Shown: in pieces, positions 52,946-64,000 of the stretch | Position numbering within the stretch: position 1 is the first letter of the stretch | Layout: each line of letters opens with the position of its first letter | Source: Anagrus nilaparvatae | Lineage: Eukaryota > Arthropoda > Insecta > Hymenoptera > Mymaridae | DNA length: 64,000 nucleotides | NCBI GenBank assembly: GCA_022575985.1 | Contig: JAKSXM010000269.1 | Coordinates: 930,001-994,000, forward strand | Direction of reading: 5' to 3' | Notes under the pieces: generated by a model | Databases searched by the model: none | What the model was told of the DNA's origin: nothing | What the model saw: the letters and a program-made list of their open reading frames with translations, nothing else | Program-made: the position numbers and the translations under genes

Positions 52946-55343
52946 CTAATCTAATTCCGGTGGAAAGCATTTCATGTCGTTCAATAGAATAACTGGAATG
53001 ATTTGACTGTCCATCTTTGTCCGGAATTGATAAAGTCCATGTTGAAGAAGTAACCAAATCTGTTCGCTTTCTGGTGTATACTTAGCATTCAGGACATGAA
53101 AAGATATAAAACATGTGTCCAGAGCCTCTAAGAACGCGGATCTTTCATAAAGGATATTATATATGCACACGTAAACAGAAGATACCAAATGATCTTCTTC
53201 TCCTACGACTATGATGTAGGGTTGAACAGTTAGATTCTTGGCTTTCGCATTTACATGTCTAGTTTCTTGCTGAGCTTCAAAATCTCCATAAATCTAAAAT
53301 AAAAATTGAAATAAACTTTACTAATAAGAAGTATAAAAATTAATATCTAAAATAATATTTTTTAGACATATGATGAATATAAAAAGTAATATCCAATATT
53401 GTTTTTAAATAAATAAGTGTTATTTACATGTATATAAATAAAATTTATATATACATAATCAGAATTTTCAAAATATTAAATTCATATGTGCAGCAGTATG
53501 TGAAACTGCTTTATTTTATGTGTCTAAGATGACACTACTTTTGATATTATATCTCTGCCCTTTAGTTTAGTATATAGTTATGATTATATTTATTTATAAC
53601 AAATAAAATTAAATGTAAAAAAATATTCTTTATAAATATGAACTTATGTCTACAAACTTTTACGTGTGCAACGATACCATCTACGCTTTCTCTACGCGAT
53701 GGTTTCCAAAATTTTTTTTCCCCAGTGGTATCCTGGATGCTAAAGGAACCGCATAACACAACAGTATGACCTGTATGATCTGCTATCTAAATTAAAAATG
53801 AAAAGATATTAAAATGTGATTTACTTTCAATTGTTACTAGATTCACAAAAGCTTTACTATTTTGTATGAAAATAAATTCATGTAATTAAAAATCATTTTT
53901 ATTTTCAAAATACAAATTTCTTAAAACTTCAGTGGCTTAAATTTAATTAAATTTAAAATTTTTTAAATTATAAATATATTTACTTGAATCTAAATTTTCA
54001 TCTTGAAGAAGCTCTTTCCGAAAATCAGTATACTCGTCTTTTCTTAGAGGATCTTGTTCGATACTTTTATTACAAAAATTACTAAATTTTAAAATATCAA
54101 TATTATTTAGAATCAATTTCATTAATTCAAAATCTATATTTAATAAGGAAAAAGCGTTTGGTGTTTGTAATATGTGGCTGTCTTTAAAAATGCTGGAAAT
54201 ACTTTTGTCCAATTCAGAATTGAATTTCAATCTTTTATGTTCAAAAGTGATACGCCAATGCTTTTTGGAATCTTCCCAAGGTTCTTCATATTGAACTAAT
54301 CACTCAAGACTTTCTTTGACATTAGTATCTGGCTCAGTTATTTGATTTACAGGAATTTCATCTAATTTTGTGTTCTCCTTAACTTTGTCCGAACCATTCT
54401 ATAAATAATTATATTTGTTAAAAAGTTTTCCTTTAGGTTTTTGTGTCTTTCCAGTTTTTGAATCTCTTGCTCTAACTGATTTTATGTAATACACATTAAT
54501 ACTTTCCGTTAGGAATAACTCAGGTATTTTTCTACTGAGAACCACAAAATCATTACGATCTAAATCTCTAAAAAAATTTTTTTTTAATATATAATTTTTA
54601 GATGTTAATTAAAAAAAATATATACCTTGGACTCTCTAATAAAATATTGTTGATAATTATATCAACTACTCTATTCCTTCTAGTGTTATTTAATATTTTT
54701 TTGTTATTATAATGCTCCAGGATACCTCTTCCTAGATAGGACTTGCTTAAAATTTGTTTCATATCCACATTTTCAGTTACAAAAATTCCTCCACGACTTT
54801 TTCTTTTTTTGCGGGTTTTATTATCTGGTTCAATTTCTTGAAGAACAGCTACACCACCGCTTGCATTATCATCACCGCTTGCATTATCATTGGAACTTGC
54901 TGCAGAGCTCTAATACAATGCAATGACATAATACATTCATTAATTAACATTGAAATATAATTAAATACTATTATATAATAAATGCAAAATTGATTGTTTA
55001 TTATTTTTTATTCAGTAATTTATACTTATTTTTATAAGAATTTACTTACATATACTGAATGTGAATTTTTTTTGAAGACTTCAATGTAGCAAGCTTCTTT
55101 CTAAACTCACCAGCATACTTTAATGGCAAAATATTATTTACAGTTTCGATATCAAGATTAAATAAACATTCTTCTGTATGTGTTATTCCATGCTCTTTTG
55201 AGGTTATAATTGAATTATTAAAACAACGTTTTTAAAACAAGAATTAATAAATGACAATGAAAACGTTTAATATACCATTAAATATTTTTTTCAAATCTGC
55301 TAATCCCCACGAATCTAAAATGCTTGAATTTATTTATACCATT
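52946..55343 (-). pseudogene. Family B gene: SAM-like N-terminus, six exons, uncharacterised
   Basis: Exons by reading frame and GT/AG borders: E1 about 55343-55276 (LDSWGLADLKKIFN); E2 55194-55050 (HGITHTEECLFNLD, SAM-like end); E3 54909-54626 (basic NKTRKKRKSRGG, then SYLGRGILEHY); E4 54567-about 53950 (LSRKIPELFLTE, GKLF, EEPWEDSKKHW, AFSLLNIDFELM); E5 53786-53664 (FWKPSRRES); E6 53293-52946 (TVQPYIIVVG, FISFHVLNAKYTPESEQIW, YQFRTKMD). E1-E2, E3-E4 and E5-E6 join in phase. Stops near 54405 and 54308, a likely one-base loss in an A run in E2 and a stop early in E1 indicate decay. By pattern this is another multicopy insect family of unknown function. It lies just upstream of family A on the same strand. 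Confidence 0.65.
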
Positions 55344-57829
55344 TATATAACTAAATATAAACTTTTATAGTTAAAAAAACACCTTAAAAAAACATTTACA
55401 AAGTCACGTGGCGAACTTACAAAGAAAAACAAGAGAATAGTTGCGCGCGTGATAAGAGATGCTCGTGGTATACAACCGGCATAAAATAAGGCGATGGACG
55501 TTCAGCATGGCATGAAAAATGTATTTCATGTTTTCGTAAGAATCAAATGAACATTATTAGTATATAAATTATACAATATTATTTTTAAAACTTTTTTAAT
55601 TTTAAAAAATTTTAATTTTTAAATACGTTCCCTTGAATTGAAATAAATTTTTGTTGAAAGGAAAATATATTCACTTATTTTATGTTTTTTATATACTCTT
55701 AAAACCATAAAACTTTTTTGCTTGAAGCGACATCTTTTATTTAATATTAAATAAATGTAATTATTGTTTTGAATCAGTTACATCTGATTACATACTTTCA
55801 GTAGAAGATGTCGCTTAAATCAATGTATTTATCTATTCATTCGATACCATGTCATTCTTTCAAAAGCATATTCCATTGGCGTATTTCAATGGCTTTTATG
55901 CCATAAATCCAATATCCTCGGTGTTACAGTGTACCCAATATCTAGGCTAGCGTTTCTCTGGTACTTCACAGAACTTGGATTCTTACTTACATAGGTATAT
56001 AAAAACAAAAGAAAAAAATTTTGCGTTTACCTTTTACATCATTATTAAATGAAAATTGCGCTCCACTAAGTGAAATAAATCGGAAGACAATCATTTTTAT
56101 ATTATTTATATAACAGTTACACAATATTAACTCTAAAAATATTTAGATATATTTATATTAATAATTACAAAATGAATATATAAAATTAGTTAATTTATTC
56201 ATATACGTTAAAATAAATATTGATATATTTATAAGAAAGGTAAGTAATAAGAAAAAAATTTTTACAAACAAACATATTAGCTGGTTAGTCTACCGATGCT
56301 CCGCATAATTGGACAATAATTCTTATCTGTCTATTAGTTTTTTTTTTCATGCAATGATAGCATTGAAATATGAAACTTGATTTTGGTAGAATATAACTAA
56401 ACATTAATTTCATTAAAATTTTTCAAAGTTTGTTTGAATACTATCTTGCAAAAAAAAATTAAAAATTTTTGTTGAATTAGGAAAAAAATAGAAAATTGAA
56501 AAGTTAATTCTTTAACACACAAAAAAAAATTCAGTTTGATTCTTTTTCCCTTTTTTTTTTATAATTAAAATATTGTTTAAATTATATGAGTTGAAGTATT
56601 TATGGAAAAGGATATTGTTATTGAAATAAATGAATAACTCTTTAATTTTTCTTTTACTGTGCACAGTTTATTATAAAAAAAAAAATATCTCTTTTCTCAC
56701 ACACACACTTATAAAAAAGATTATCATTTGAGTAACGAAGAAAACGCATGTACTTATAAATTGAAATTTCTATTAATTTTAATTTAAATAACACTACCGA
56801 AATATTAAACATATGAGAAAAATGTGGAATTTTGGAGAAATAAATGTTAACTTAAATGACTGATAAAAAACTATTAATTATATTAGAAAACCGATAAAAG
56901 GCAAAATGTCTGATACGCAAGCGATGCAGCTACTACCGCGTGCGTGTAAAGACTGAAAGGAGCATAAAGAAGAGAAGAGAAATTCGAAAGAAGGGCATGC
57001 GTGTTCTTCGTTGCTCTCTCACTTACACTTATACATACAACACACATACATTATTTACAAAATTTATAATAATTATTAAAATGATTTAAATATAATTGAA
57101 TATTCTAATAAAGAATCTAATTGAATTAAAAATATTAAACAAAATAATAAATAAAATTATAGTTTGAAAACCTTTACAAAATTAATCTACAATAATACAC
57201 ATAAATACATAAAAACGAAAACGCGGTAAAAAAAAATACAAATTTGAATTTATTTAGATTGAACAATTTTAAATATATTTATTCTTTGATAGTATTAGCA
57301 TATTACAATTGAATGTAGCAGAATATAACCCATTATAAAATTTTTTCTAGTTTTATAGAAAACTTGAATTGATTTCAACTAATTATATGCAATGATGACG
57401 TCAGTTATTAATATTGAATTTAGCAGAATATAGCCTAAAATATATTTTTTTCGAAGAATGTCATGTTTTATAGAAAACTTGTGAATTCAATTATTTTTCT
57501 GCAATGATAGCCCTGTATAGTAGTATTGGATTTAAAAAAACATCCACAAATATAAATTTCAATTTGTTACGGACAGATTTATTGAATTTATTGAATTTAT
57601 TTTATTCATTTCAAATATTTGCGCATCAACTATCTCTCGTTTGACATGGTAATTATTCAATTTATCGGCCCCGCTGTAATCAAAGATTCTTTCTCTAACA
57701 TTTTTCTCCGTTTTATAAAACGGTTCTCGACGCTAGCTTCTTCCTCAGTCTTTGGTCAGTCGTTGTGCCTATAAATCATCAATTCGTAAGTCAATCACAC
57801 GCAGCTTTTTTCTCTTGTCTACGAAATCC
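55344..57829. other. A+T-rich spacer
   Basis: A 12-bp inverted repeat AAGCGACATCTT (55725-55736 and 55805-55816) encloses a 92-bp segment. No gene was recognised. Confidence 0.4.
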
Positions 57830-58165
57830 ACGGCACACCAGATGACCTCCATCTTGGAATGACCTTTCACGGAAGCCTTTCTATTCCTCGAAATAGCCAC
57901 TACCTTCTTCGATGGCCTTCCTTAGTCTTGCCGGGTGCATGCTCTCCATCACCTTTCCAATGGTATTCAGCTTGCACAGAGGTCTGTAAGATGATGGAGA
58001 GTCCGGGGCTCCTCTCTTACCCTTGTTCAAGAGCACGAGACGAGCCACCTTCCACTGCCTCGGGAACTCTTCCGCCATCAAGTACGCATTAAAAATGCTT
58101 AACAGGATACTAGGAATTATTTTGACTGCTCATTTGAGCACTTTCGCTGGAAAAAAGCACTTCAT
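57830..58165 (-). pseudogene. R1-clade RT fragment (copy 4)
   Basis: The minus strand reads VLK-stop-AVKIIPSILLSIFNAY, EEFPRQWKVARLVLLNKGK, APDSPSSYRPLCKLNTIGK, MESMHPARLRKAIEEG and then, after a small shift, GFRE-like sequence. These match residues of copy 1 from VLKRAVKIIPG to GFREGHST. The fragment is about 110 residues from the RT fingers, without the catalytic motif. The plus-strand ORF here is an antisense shadow. Confidence 0.85.
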
Positions 58166-58643
58166 TATATTTAACATAATTTTTTAAATAATCTTCTTTA
58201 AAATTAAAAGTTTCTTCTCATTCTTCTAATTTTTCTAATAACAATCGAATATTGCTTGAAATTTCTTTCCATCAATTTACTTTTGTTTTAATCTTAATTG
58301 GTTATGAAAATATGAGGCTTGTTGATTTAAGATCGCTATTTTATCTTTCTCATTTCTATATTTTTTTATTTCTATGCCTGATTTTAATATTGATTTTCTT
58401 TCTGTGTTTTTATATAACATCTTTTTTATAAGAATTTCTTAAATATTTAAATTTTTAGAATTTAAGTCAAAATTTGAATCTTCAATTTTAGCATTTTTTT
58501 TTATTTATCAATATCGTTTCTCATGAATGAGATATTATCAAAACTAAGATTTTCAGAATTTTTAACTACTGTATTGCATTTATTGAACAAAAATATTTAT
58601 AATACTTATTAAGCATTTTTTACTATAGTTTTACGAATTTTTC

Positions 58644-58646
<3 letters not shown>
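58166..58646. other. A+T-rich spacer
   Basis: Nothing recognised. Confidence 0.4.

Positions 58647-58676
<30 letters not shown>
58647..58676 (-). repeat. (TAA)n tail of the non-LTR element
   Basis: On the minus strand the element's 3' untranslated region (58942-58677) ends in about ten TAA units, a usual 3' terminus for CR1/Jockey-superfamily elements. Confidence 0.8.
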
Positions 58677-58678
<2 letters not shown>

Positions 58679-58942
58679 AGCTGTACATAAGTTTACACAT
58701 ATTGGTTACATATACATATGAAATATATACTACGTTATACAATATGTCCACATGGACTCGTAGTCCGAGCGTGGAACTAGCTGCTATAGCTGCAAGAATT
58801 AACAAATATTACATCTTAATATAATATAAAATATTTTGTTCTGTAAAGTTTTTATTAATTTAATGGTAACTATTTAATAGCCTCTTCTGTTTAACATATT
58901 TAGCCTCTTTATATTACTTAATCTACTTGATTTTATATAATT

Positions 58943-61819
58943 CTAATTATTTTTGCTTAACCATAATTTAATGTTTTGGATATTGCTTATTTTTTTACTA
59001 TTATTTACTTTTATTTTTTCTTTCATATCAATAGGCAGCCTATTGAATATTGTTATTGCATTATAAAGGCTACTTTTTTGTCCCATTTTTCTTTTTTTAC
59101 CTATAGGGGTTATTTTTCTAGTTCTATTTTGCTTTAGCTTGTACTTCTCTATTAAATACTGAATTTTACTTTTAATGACTGTAATATAATATAGATTTTT
59201 TACTGATAACAATTTTCTGTACTCTTCTTCGAATTCTGGTAAATGTTTGTACTTTTTGTATATGATTTTTTGTATTTTTTGTAGTACTGAGTTTAAAAGG
59301 TCTATATTGTTGTTATATGCACTGCCCCATGCCACCATGCCATACATCACAGTGGATTGTATAAGTGCATAGTATATTTGTAACGTTTGTTTGTAGTTTA
59401 GTACTCTACTCAGTTTCCGTATAATATAGGTATAAAAAGCTAAATTCTTTACTGTTTTTTTTATTTGAGTTTCCCACCTTAGATTTGAATCTATTATGAT
59501 ACCCAGGAACTTGCTTTCAACAACCCTTTTAATCGTGTTCATTTCAATTTCAACCTTAAACTCTTTGGGTTGCGTTGATTTATATATGGAAAAAGTGGTA
59601 TATTCTGTCTTTTCTATGTTTAGTAATAGTTTGTTCGTATTTAGCCAATCATATATTCTCCCCATTTTGTGATTAGCGTCCCGTTCCACCTCTATCCAAT
59701 TCTTTCCTCTACATATCACTGTTGTATCATCTGCAAACGATATGATATCATTTTCAAATAGATACAACAGTTCATTTATGTATATAAGGAATAGTATTGG
59801 ACCTAGGACTGACCCCTGTGGTACTTCTATATCGACATTACATTCTTTACTATAACAGTCATCTATTTTTACAATTTGCTTCCGATTTACTAGGTAACTT
59901 TTAATTATATTTTTTGTCTTTCCACGTATACCAATATTTTCTAATTTACTATATAGTATGTTATGTTCAACCATATCGAATGCTTTTTGTAGGTCAAGGA
60001 ATATTACCGCCATAGGGGTAGAGGTGTCTAGAGTTTCGTATATATTTTCAGTTAAGTAATCAATGGCCATACTTGTGTTGCAGCCTTCTCTAAATCCGTA
60101 TTGTCTTTTTGCTAAAATTTCGTATTTTTCTAGGTAACTGACTATCCTAACCTTTACTAGTTTTTCAAATATTTTTGACAGGTTTGATAAAAGAGCTATG
60201 GGTCTATAGTTTTTACATAGGTGACTATCACCAGTTTTGAATATTGGTGTAATTATTGCAATTTTAAGGCTGTCAGGAAATACTTCAGTTTCTATAATTA
60301 AGTTGAAAATGTGAGCAATTGGTTTCGTTAAGTAGTTACTTAGGGTTTTTAGGGTTGCAACACTGATATTATCATTACCTGTTGCTTTTTTTACGTCTAG
60401 TGAATTTATGACTTTTTCGATTTCTTCAGTGCTAGTTTGTGAAAAAAATATTGTATTTTCGTTTATTTTTGGGTTGTACTCTATGTTTGTGGGTTTAATT
60501 TTAGCAGTCAGTTTTTTTGCTATGTTTGTATAGTAATTGTTGAAAGTATTTGCTATGTCCTCTTTATTTATCAAAATTTGTTGATTTTCTGTAATTAAGT
60601 CTATTTTCTCATTTTTCTTTTTTGTATTTTTATTGTAAACGTTTTCAGTGATAAATTCCCATAATTTTTTGGTATTGTTTATGTTTTCTACTTGTCTTTG
60701 TAAATTAATTTCTTTCGCTTTTTTTATCATTATTTTAAATATATATTGATATTTTACAAATCTTTTTTTCTTTGTCCTATTTGTTGGATCATTTTTCCAA
60801 ACTTTATATAGTTTTTGTTTTACTTTACTAGATTTTAATATACCTTTGGTTACCCATTCATTTTTTGGTTCATTTTTACTTTTATTTTTTATTTTGACCC
60901 TTGAATCATTTTGAACTGCCATTATTTTTTTGATAAGCAAATTTGTTGCTTCATTTACGTTCCCTATTTGGTAAATTTCCCCCCAATTTGTGTTTATAGC
61001 TGATGTTAACATTTTTTTGTAATTAAATTTGTATAATTTTTTCTTATTCTCATTTGGTATTGTATAATTTTGTATGCTGATAGCGGCCATGTAGTGATCT
61101 GTTATTTGGTTTTGAATATTATATGTTACCGCATTTTTGTTTTTTGACAGTCTATAAAAAATATGGTCTATGCAAGTACCACCGTTTTTGTTTGGTCTCG
61201 TTACCGTATTTATGCCGCTTACATACTCATTTTGAAGCATGTTCGTTAAATATTCTACTGATTCTTTATCTATTTCTAATATATTTATATTTATGTCACC
61301 TATAATTATGTGATTTTTTTGACTTTTTTTATCTTTTAAGTATTTTTTAAATAATTTATTAAATTCATCTTTATTGACATTTTGTGACCTATACATGGCA
61401 GTTATCAGCAAATTATCATTTACTTTATTATTTTTACTTTGGTTTATACTTATTTCTATTGCCTTAATTTTACCTATGTTTGCAATGTTTATTTTTGAAC
61501 TTATATTATCCTTCACGTAAACAAGAACTCCATCGTTTTGATTGATATCACCCTCGCTGTAGTGGTTGACGTAGCCTTCTATTTTGTATTCAGTTATACT
61601 GTGGATTTTTCTAGTTTCAGTGCATATTATTAAGTCAGGTTTGTACTTGATTTCTATTATTTTTGTTAAAAGATTTTCGTGATTTGCATTTATGCCTCGA
61701 ATGTTAGTGTGAAAAATATTGAAATTATTGTTGGTTTTTTCCATTTTATTATTATAATCTTCGATGTCTTCACATATGACTTCTGTATTGTTAGTTATAT
61801 GAATTGTATTTTGTGCCAT
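58943..61819 (-). CDS. CR1/Jockey-superfamily ORF2: endonuclease-reverse transcriptase, intact
   Basis: 958 residues without interruption. AP-endonuclease domain 30-250: FHTNIRGIN (36-44), CTETR with catalytic Glu68, GDININ (174-179), DHIFYR (218) and ITDH (239-242). RT domain about 460-780: VKKATGNDNIS, NYRPIALLS, QYGFREGCNT (573), FLDLQKAFD (607), PQGSVLGP (667) and catalytic FADD (695-698). Thumb and C-terminal region include WGSAYNNN (831) and IFNRLP (924). The protein would nick target DNA and copy element RNA from the nick. The start ATG at 61819 gives all domains. No ORF1 was recognised upstream (61820-62500), so the 5' end may be missing or ORF1 absent. Exact clade (Daphne, CR1 or related) needs a tree. 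Confidence 0.92.
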   Translation of the reverse strand: MAQNTIHITNNTEVICEDIEDYNNKMEKTNNNFNIFHTNIRGINANHENLLTKIIEIKYKPDLIICTETRKIHSITEYKIEGYVNHYSEGDINQNDGVLVYVKDNISSKINIANIGKIKAIEISINQSKNNKVNDNLLITAMYRSQNVNKDEFNKLFKKYLKDKKSQKNHIIIGDININILEIDKESVEYLTNMLQNEYVSGINTVTRPNKNGGTCIDHIFYRLSKNKNAVTYNIQNQITDHYMAAISIQNYTIPNENKKKLYKFNYKKMLTSAINTNWGEIYQIGNVNEATNLLIKKIMAVQNDSRVKIKNKSKNEPKNEWVTKGILKSSKVKQKLYKVWKNDPTNRTKKKRFVKYQYIFKIMIKKAKEINLQRQVENINNTKKLWEFITENVYNKNTKKKNEKIDLITENQQILINKEDIANTFNNYYTNIAKKLTAKIKPTNIEYNPKINENTIFFSQTSTEEIEKVINSLDVKKATGNDNISVATLKTLSNYLTKPIAHIFNLIIETEVFPDSLKIAIITPIFKTGDSHLCKNYRPIALLSNLSKIFEKLVKVRIVSYLEKYEILAKRQYGFREGCNTSMAIDYLTENIYETLDTSTPMAVIFLDLQKAFDMVEHNILYSKLENIGIRGKTKNIIKSYLVNRKQIVKIDDCYSKECNVDIEVPQGSVLGPILFLIYINELLYLFENDIISFADDTTVICRGKNWIEVERDANHKMGRIYDWLNTNKLLLNIEKTEYTTFSIYKSTQPKEFKVEIEMNTIKRVVESKFLGIIIDSNLRWETQIKKTVKNLAFYTYIIRKLSRVLNYKQTLQIYYALIQSTVMYGMVAWGSAYNNNIDLLNSVLQKIQKIIYKKYKHLPEFEEEYRKLLSVKNLYYITVIKSKIQYLIEKYKLKQNRTRKITPIGKKRKMGQKSSLYNAITIFNRLPIDMKEKIKVNNSKKISNIQNIKLWLSKNN

Positions 61820-62534
61820 CTTACGTCGGGCTATTTATGTTAGATTTGTATCCTGTGTCGGTAATATAGTTAACTATTGATTGTGGGTATGTGTATCAGA
61901 TTCGTATATATACAGGTAATTTACGTGAGGTACTTCAAATTTGCACGAACTTTTAAGATGCACTATTGATTGACGATCTACCTTCCGAAGTTACTTTGTT
62001 ACTATTAATGTATACTGTTTATTTGGTTTAATTTTTAAGTTTCATCTGTATAAAAGTACGTATATATATACATGTGTATACAGTAATATATACATATATA
62101 TATACATATATATAAAAATATACGTTATATAAAATCTTGTTATTGAAGAAATGAGAAATCTGATAAATATATATGGCGGCTGACGCGTAGTTAGAGTTTG
62201 AAATTTTTTTTTTCAAATTACACTATTTTTTTTTATGCTTTTTGTTTGTTTTGTATTGCACTTTAGTTAGTTTTATGATAAATCATTGTTTCTTACTATT
62301 TTTTGTATTTTTTAAACAATTTATAGTGGTTTTTTTTATTTAAATTTACGGAGCGTGTATTAAATGTGTACTTCAGCCGTCGCAAAAACTCCACTTTTTT
62401 AAAAAAGATTTAGATTTATTTAATATTACTGTTTTATCTGTTATTCAAAAAATTGTTACAGGAAAAATGATATTTTTTTAAAATTAATTTTAATTTTGTA
62501 ATTATAAAAAGTTTGTTTATTGTTATTTTAAATT
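61820..62534. other. Region upstream of the non-LTR ORF2
   Basis: It may include the 5' untranslated region; the element boundary was not found. A TA/TATAC-rich stretch lies at 62055-62130. The ORF at 62028-62216 is low-complexity and not called. Confidence 0.4.
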
Positions 62535-63005
62535 TAATTGTCGTTAAATATATTTTGGTACATTATGAAAAATATCTTATGAAAAAAGTAGTAATTTTTA
62601 TTCGAAAGTCTCGGTGGTTTTATATTTGTAAAAAATTCACTTTTTAGAAATATTCGGTTAGGTCGGTGGTCCCATGTATGAAAAAGTATAAAAATAGAAA
62701 TATTGTATTCTTTCGGTAAATACATTTTGAGCGTCTGTAATATGAAAAAAATAATATTTTTTATCTTAAAGTCACCTTTGTTTTATATATGTAAAAAAAT
62801 CACTTTTTAGAAATATTTGGTTAGGTCGGTGGTCCCATGTATGAAAATGTATAAAATTAGAAAAATTTTATTCTGTCGTTAAATATATTTTGAGCGTCTG
62901 TAATATGAAAAAAATAATTGTAAAAAATATGTAAAAAATTCACTTTTTAGAAATATTAGGTTAGGTCGCCCCATGTATGAAAAAGTATAGAATTAGAAAA
63001 ATCGT
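62535..63005 (+). repeat. Three ~140-162-bp tandem repeats
   Basis: CACTTTTTAGAAATATT then GGTTAGGTCG recurs at 62639, 62801 and 62941, with TTTTGAGCGTCTGTAATATG between units 1-2 and 2-3. The ORF 62534-62725 is within it and not a gene. Confidence 0.8.
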
Positions 63006-63241
63006 CTTTAAGTAGTTTTTTAACTATTTCTCTTTAATGAAAGCATTAAATATAAAACCGAACTAAGTTTCTTTAGACAATCGTTTAATAAATAGAAAGC
63101 AATTAGGTTTTTACATTTTGATACAATCCATTTTAAAATATGAAGTGATGAAAATGACCACTTTTTGAGTTTTTAAAATTTGAACTTCTTAGCTTTAAAC
63201 AGTTGTAACTCAAATTGGCGAGCTCAAATTATAAAAAAAAA

Positions 63242-64000
63242 CCGTGCCAACTAGCTGGCACTAAGGTTCCTCAAATAATGAGCTTAATACTTCAATATGC
63301 CACAGATATCGCCGATTACAAGCATGCAATCATACATACACTTCTATTAACTTTAAAAAGTTTCTTTTATTGATCTAAAATTTTGAAACAAATTTTCAAA
63401 ATATTAATCATCAGATCCGAGATATCGAGTAAAAACGATACTTCTAGATATCAGTACTTTCATGGAAAAAAATGATGTATTACATCCAATTTAAAAAGAA
63501 AAAAATTAGTTTGAGATTTTTGGATAAAAAAATTTTTGAAAAAAAAATTAGGTCCGAATTCCATAATGGTTGTAAAACATCACCAGTTAAAATATTTTTA
63601 AATATTAGTACTTTAACGGAATTAAATTAGGTATTGCACTAAAAAAAAAATATTGCAGTTTTTTTAAATTTTTTTGTTTTTTTAATTTTGAGAAAAAAAT
63701 TTTAAAAAAATTCGTTTTCAGATACAAAAAATTACTATAAACGAACTTTCTAAAACTAGTACTCTCATAGAAATAAATTAGGTACTACGTCCAAAAAGAA
63801 AAAAATATTTGGTGTTTTTTGTATTTTTTTGTAACGAAAATTTTGGTAAAAAAATTTTCAAAAAATTAATAATCAGATTCGAGATAACGAGTAAAAACCA
63901 TACTTTCAAATATAAATACTTTCATTGAAATAAATGACGTAATACATCCAAATTAAAAAAAAAAAAGTACCTCGATTCTTATTAGGACAGTTGCTGGATG
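63242..64000. mobile_element. Second copy of the 34021-type repeat element (cut by the window end)
   Basis: It begins GTGCCAACTAGCTGGCAC and AAGGTTCCTCAAA, as at 34021, followed by CATGCAAT(C/T)ATACATACA and the same degenerate units (TATTACATCCAA, GGTACTACGTCCAAAAAG). It runs off the window. Confidence 0.7.

Noticed and set aside
57859..58092. 77-codon plus ORF
   Set aside because: Antisense shadow of R1 copy 4.
62028..62216. Candidate ORF1 of the non-LTR element (62 codons)
   Set aside because: Low-complexity TATA-rich sequence, no Gag, knuckle or coiled-coil features.

Overview
The window looks like a repeat-dominated piece of an animal nuclear genome, most likely an arthropod and probably an insect. 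It is very A+T-rich. It carries R1-clade, CR1/Jockey-type, Penelope, Ty3/Gypsy, Ty1/Copia, Helitron-like and MITE-type elements, and it keeps traces of two animal kinase genes (an ASK1-type MAP3K and the last exon of a PRP4-type kinase). No bacterial operon, rRNA, tRNA or CRISPR array could be supported. A parasitoid wasp or another hymenopteran would fit the element mix, but that is inference.

Layout. 1-1039: A+T-rich, nothing recognised. 1040-7106: a compound Penelope-like element (PLE) bounded by 14-bp direct repeats, with an inverted 3'-end copy on the left and an R1-like retrotransposon (1601-4580, long open ORF2) in the middle. 7070-10525: an older R1-like copy that has lost its RT core. 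11820-15991: a complete but non-coding LTR element on the minus strand with a 5-bp target duplication and a nested non-LTR fragment in one LTR. 16378-19548: damaged Ty3/Gypsy pol. 19795-20600: a relic of an uncharacterised multicopy insect gene family (here 'family A'). 20845-21935: a third R1 relic on the minus strand. 22715-23040: a non-LTR tail. 23135-25302: Helitron-like termini, including a threefold tandem 5' end.

25303-31580: A+T-rich spacer with a TTAA-flanked MITE, tandem repeats, a (GA)n tract and a 935-bp foldback element. 31585-33521: decayed ASK1-like MAP3K pseudogene with intron traces. 33560-37795: a ~311-bp tandem array interrupted by a ~3.0-kb repeat element, which itself carries a 308-bp palindromic MITE. 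38600-39040: relic of another multicopy hypothetical gene. 41167-45139: several nested TIR and foldback elements. 45373-45575: PRP4-kinase-like terminal exon. 47903-48905: Copia RT/RNase H relic. 50050-50181: perfect 62-bp inverted repeat. 50404-55343: two decayed genes in the same orientation, family A (C2H2 fingers plus a large domain) and family B (SAM-like start, six recognisable exons). 57830-58165: a fourth R1 relic. 58647-61819: an apparently intact 958-residue non-LTR ORF2 on the minus strand. The end holds tandem repeats and a second copy of the element seen at 34021.

The genes do not form a pathway. The window is a nest of transposable elements in which insertion order can be read at several points (empty sites, target duplications, interrupted arrays). 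The most coding-competent units are the R1-like ORF2 at 1602-4271 (5'-truncated) and the CR1/Jockey-like ORF2 at 58943-61819 (full length).
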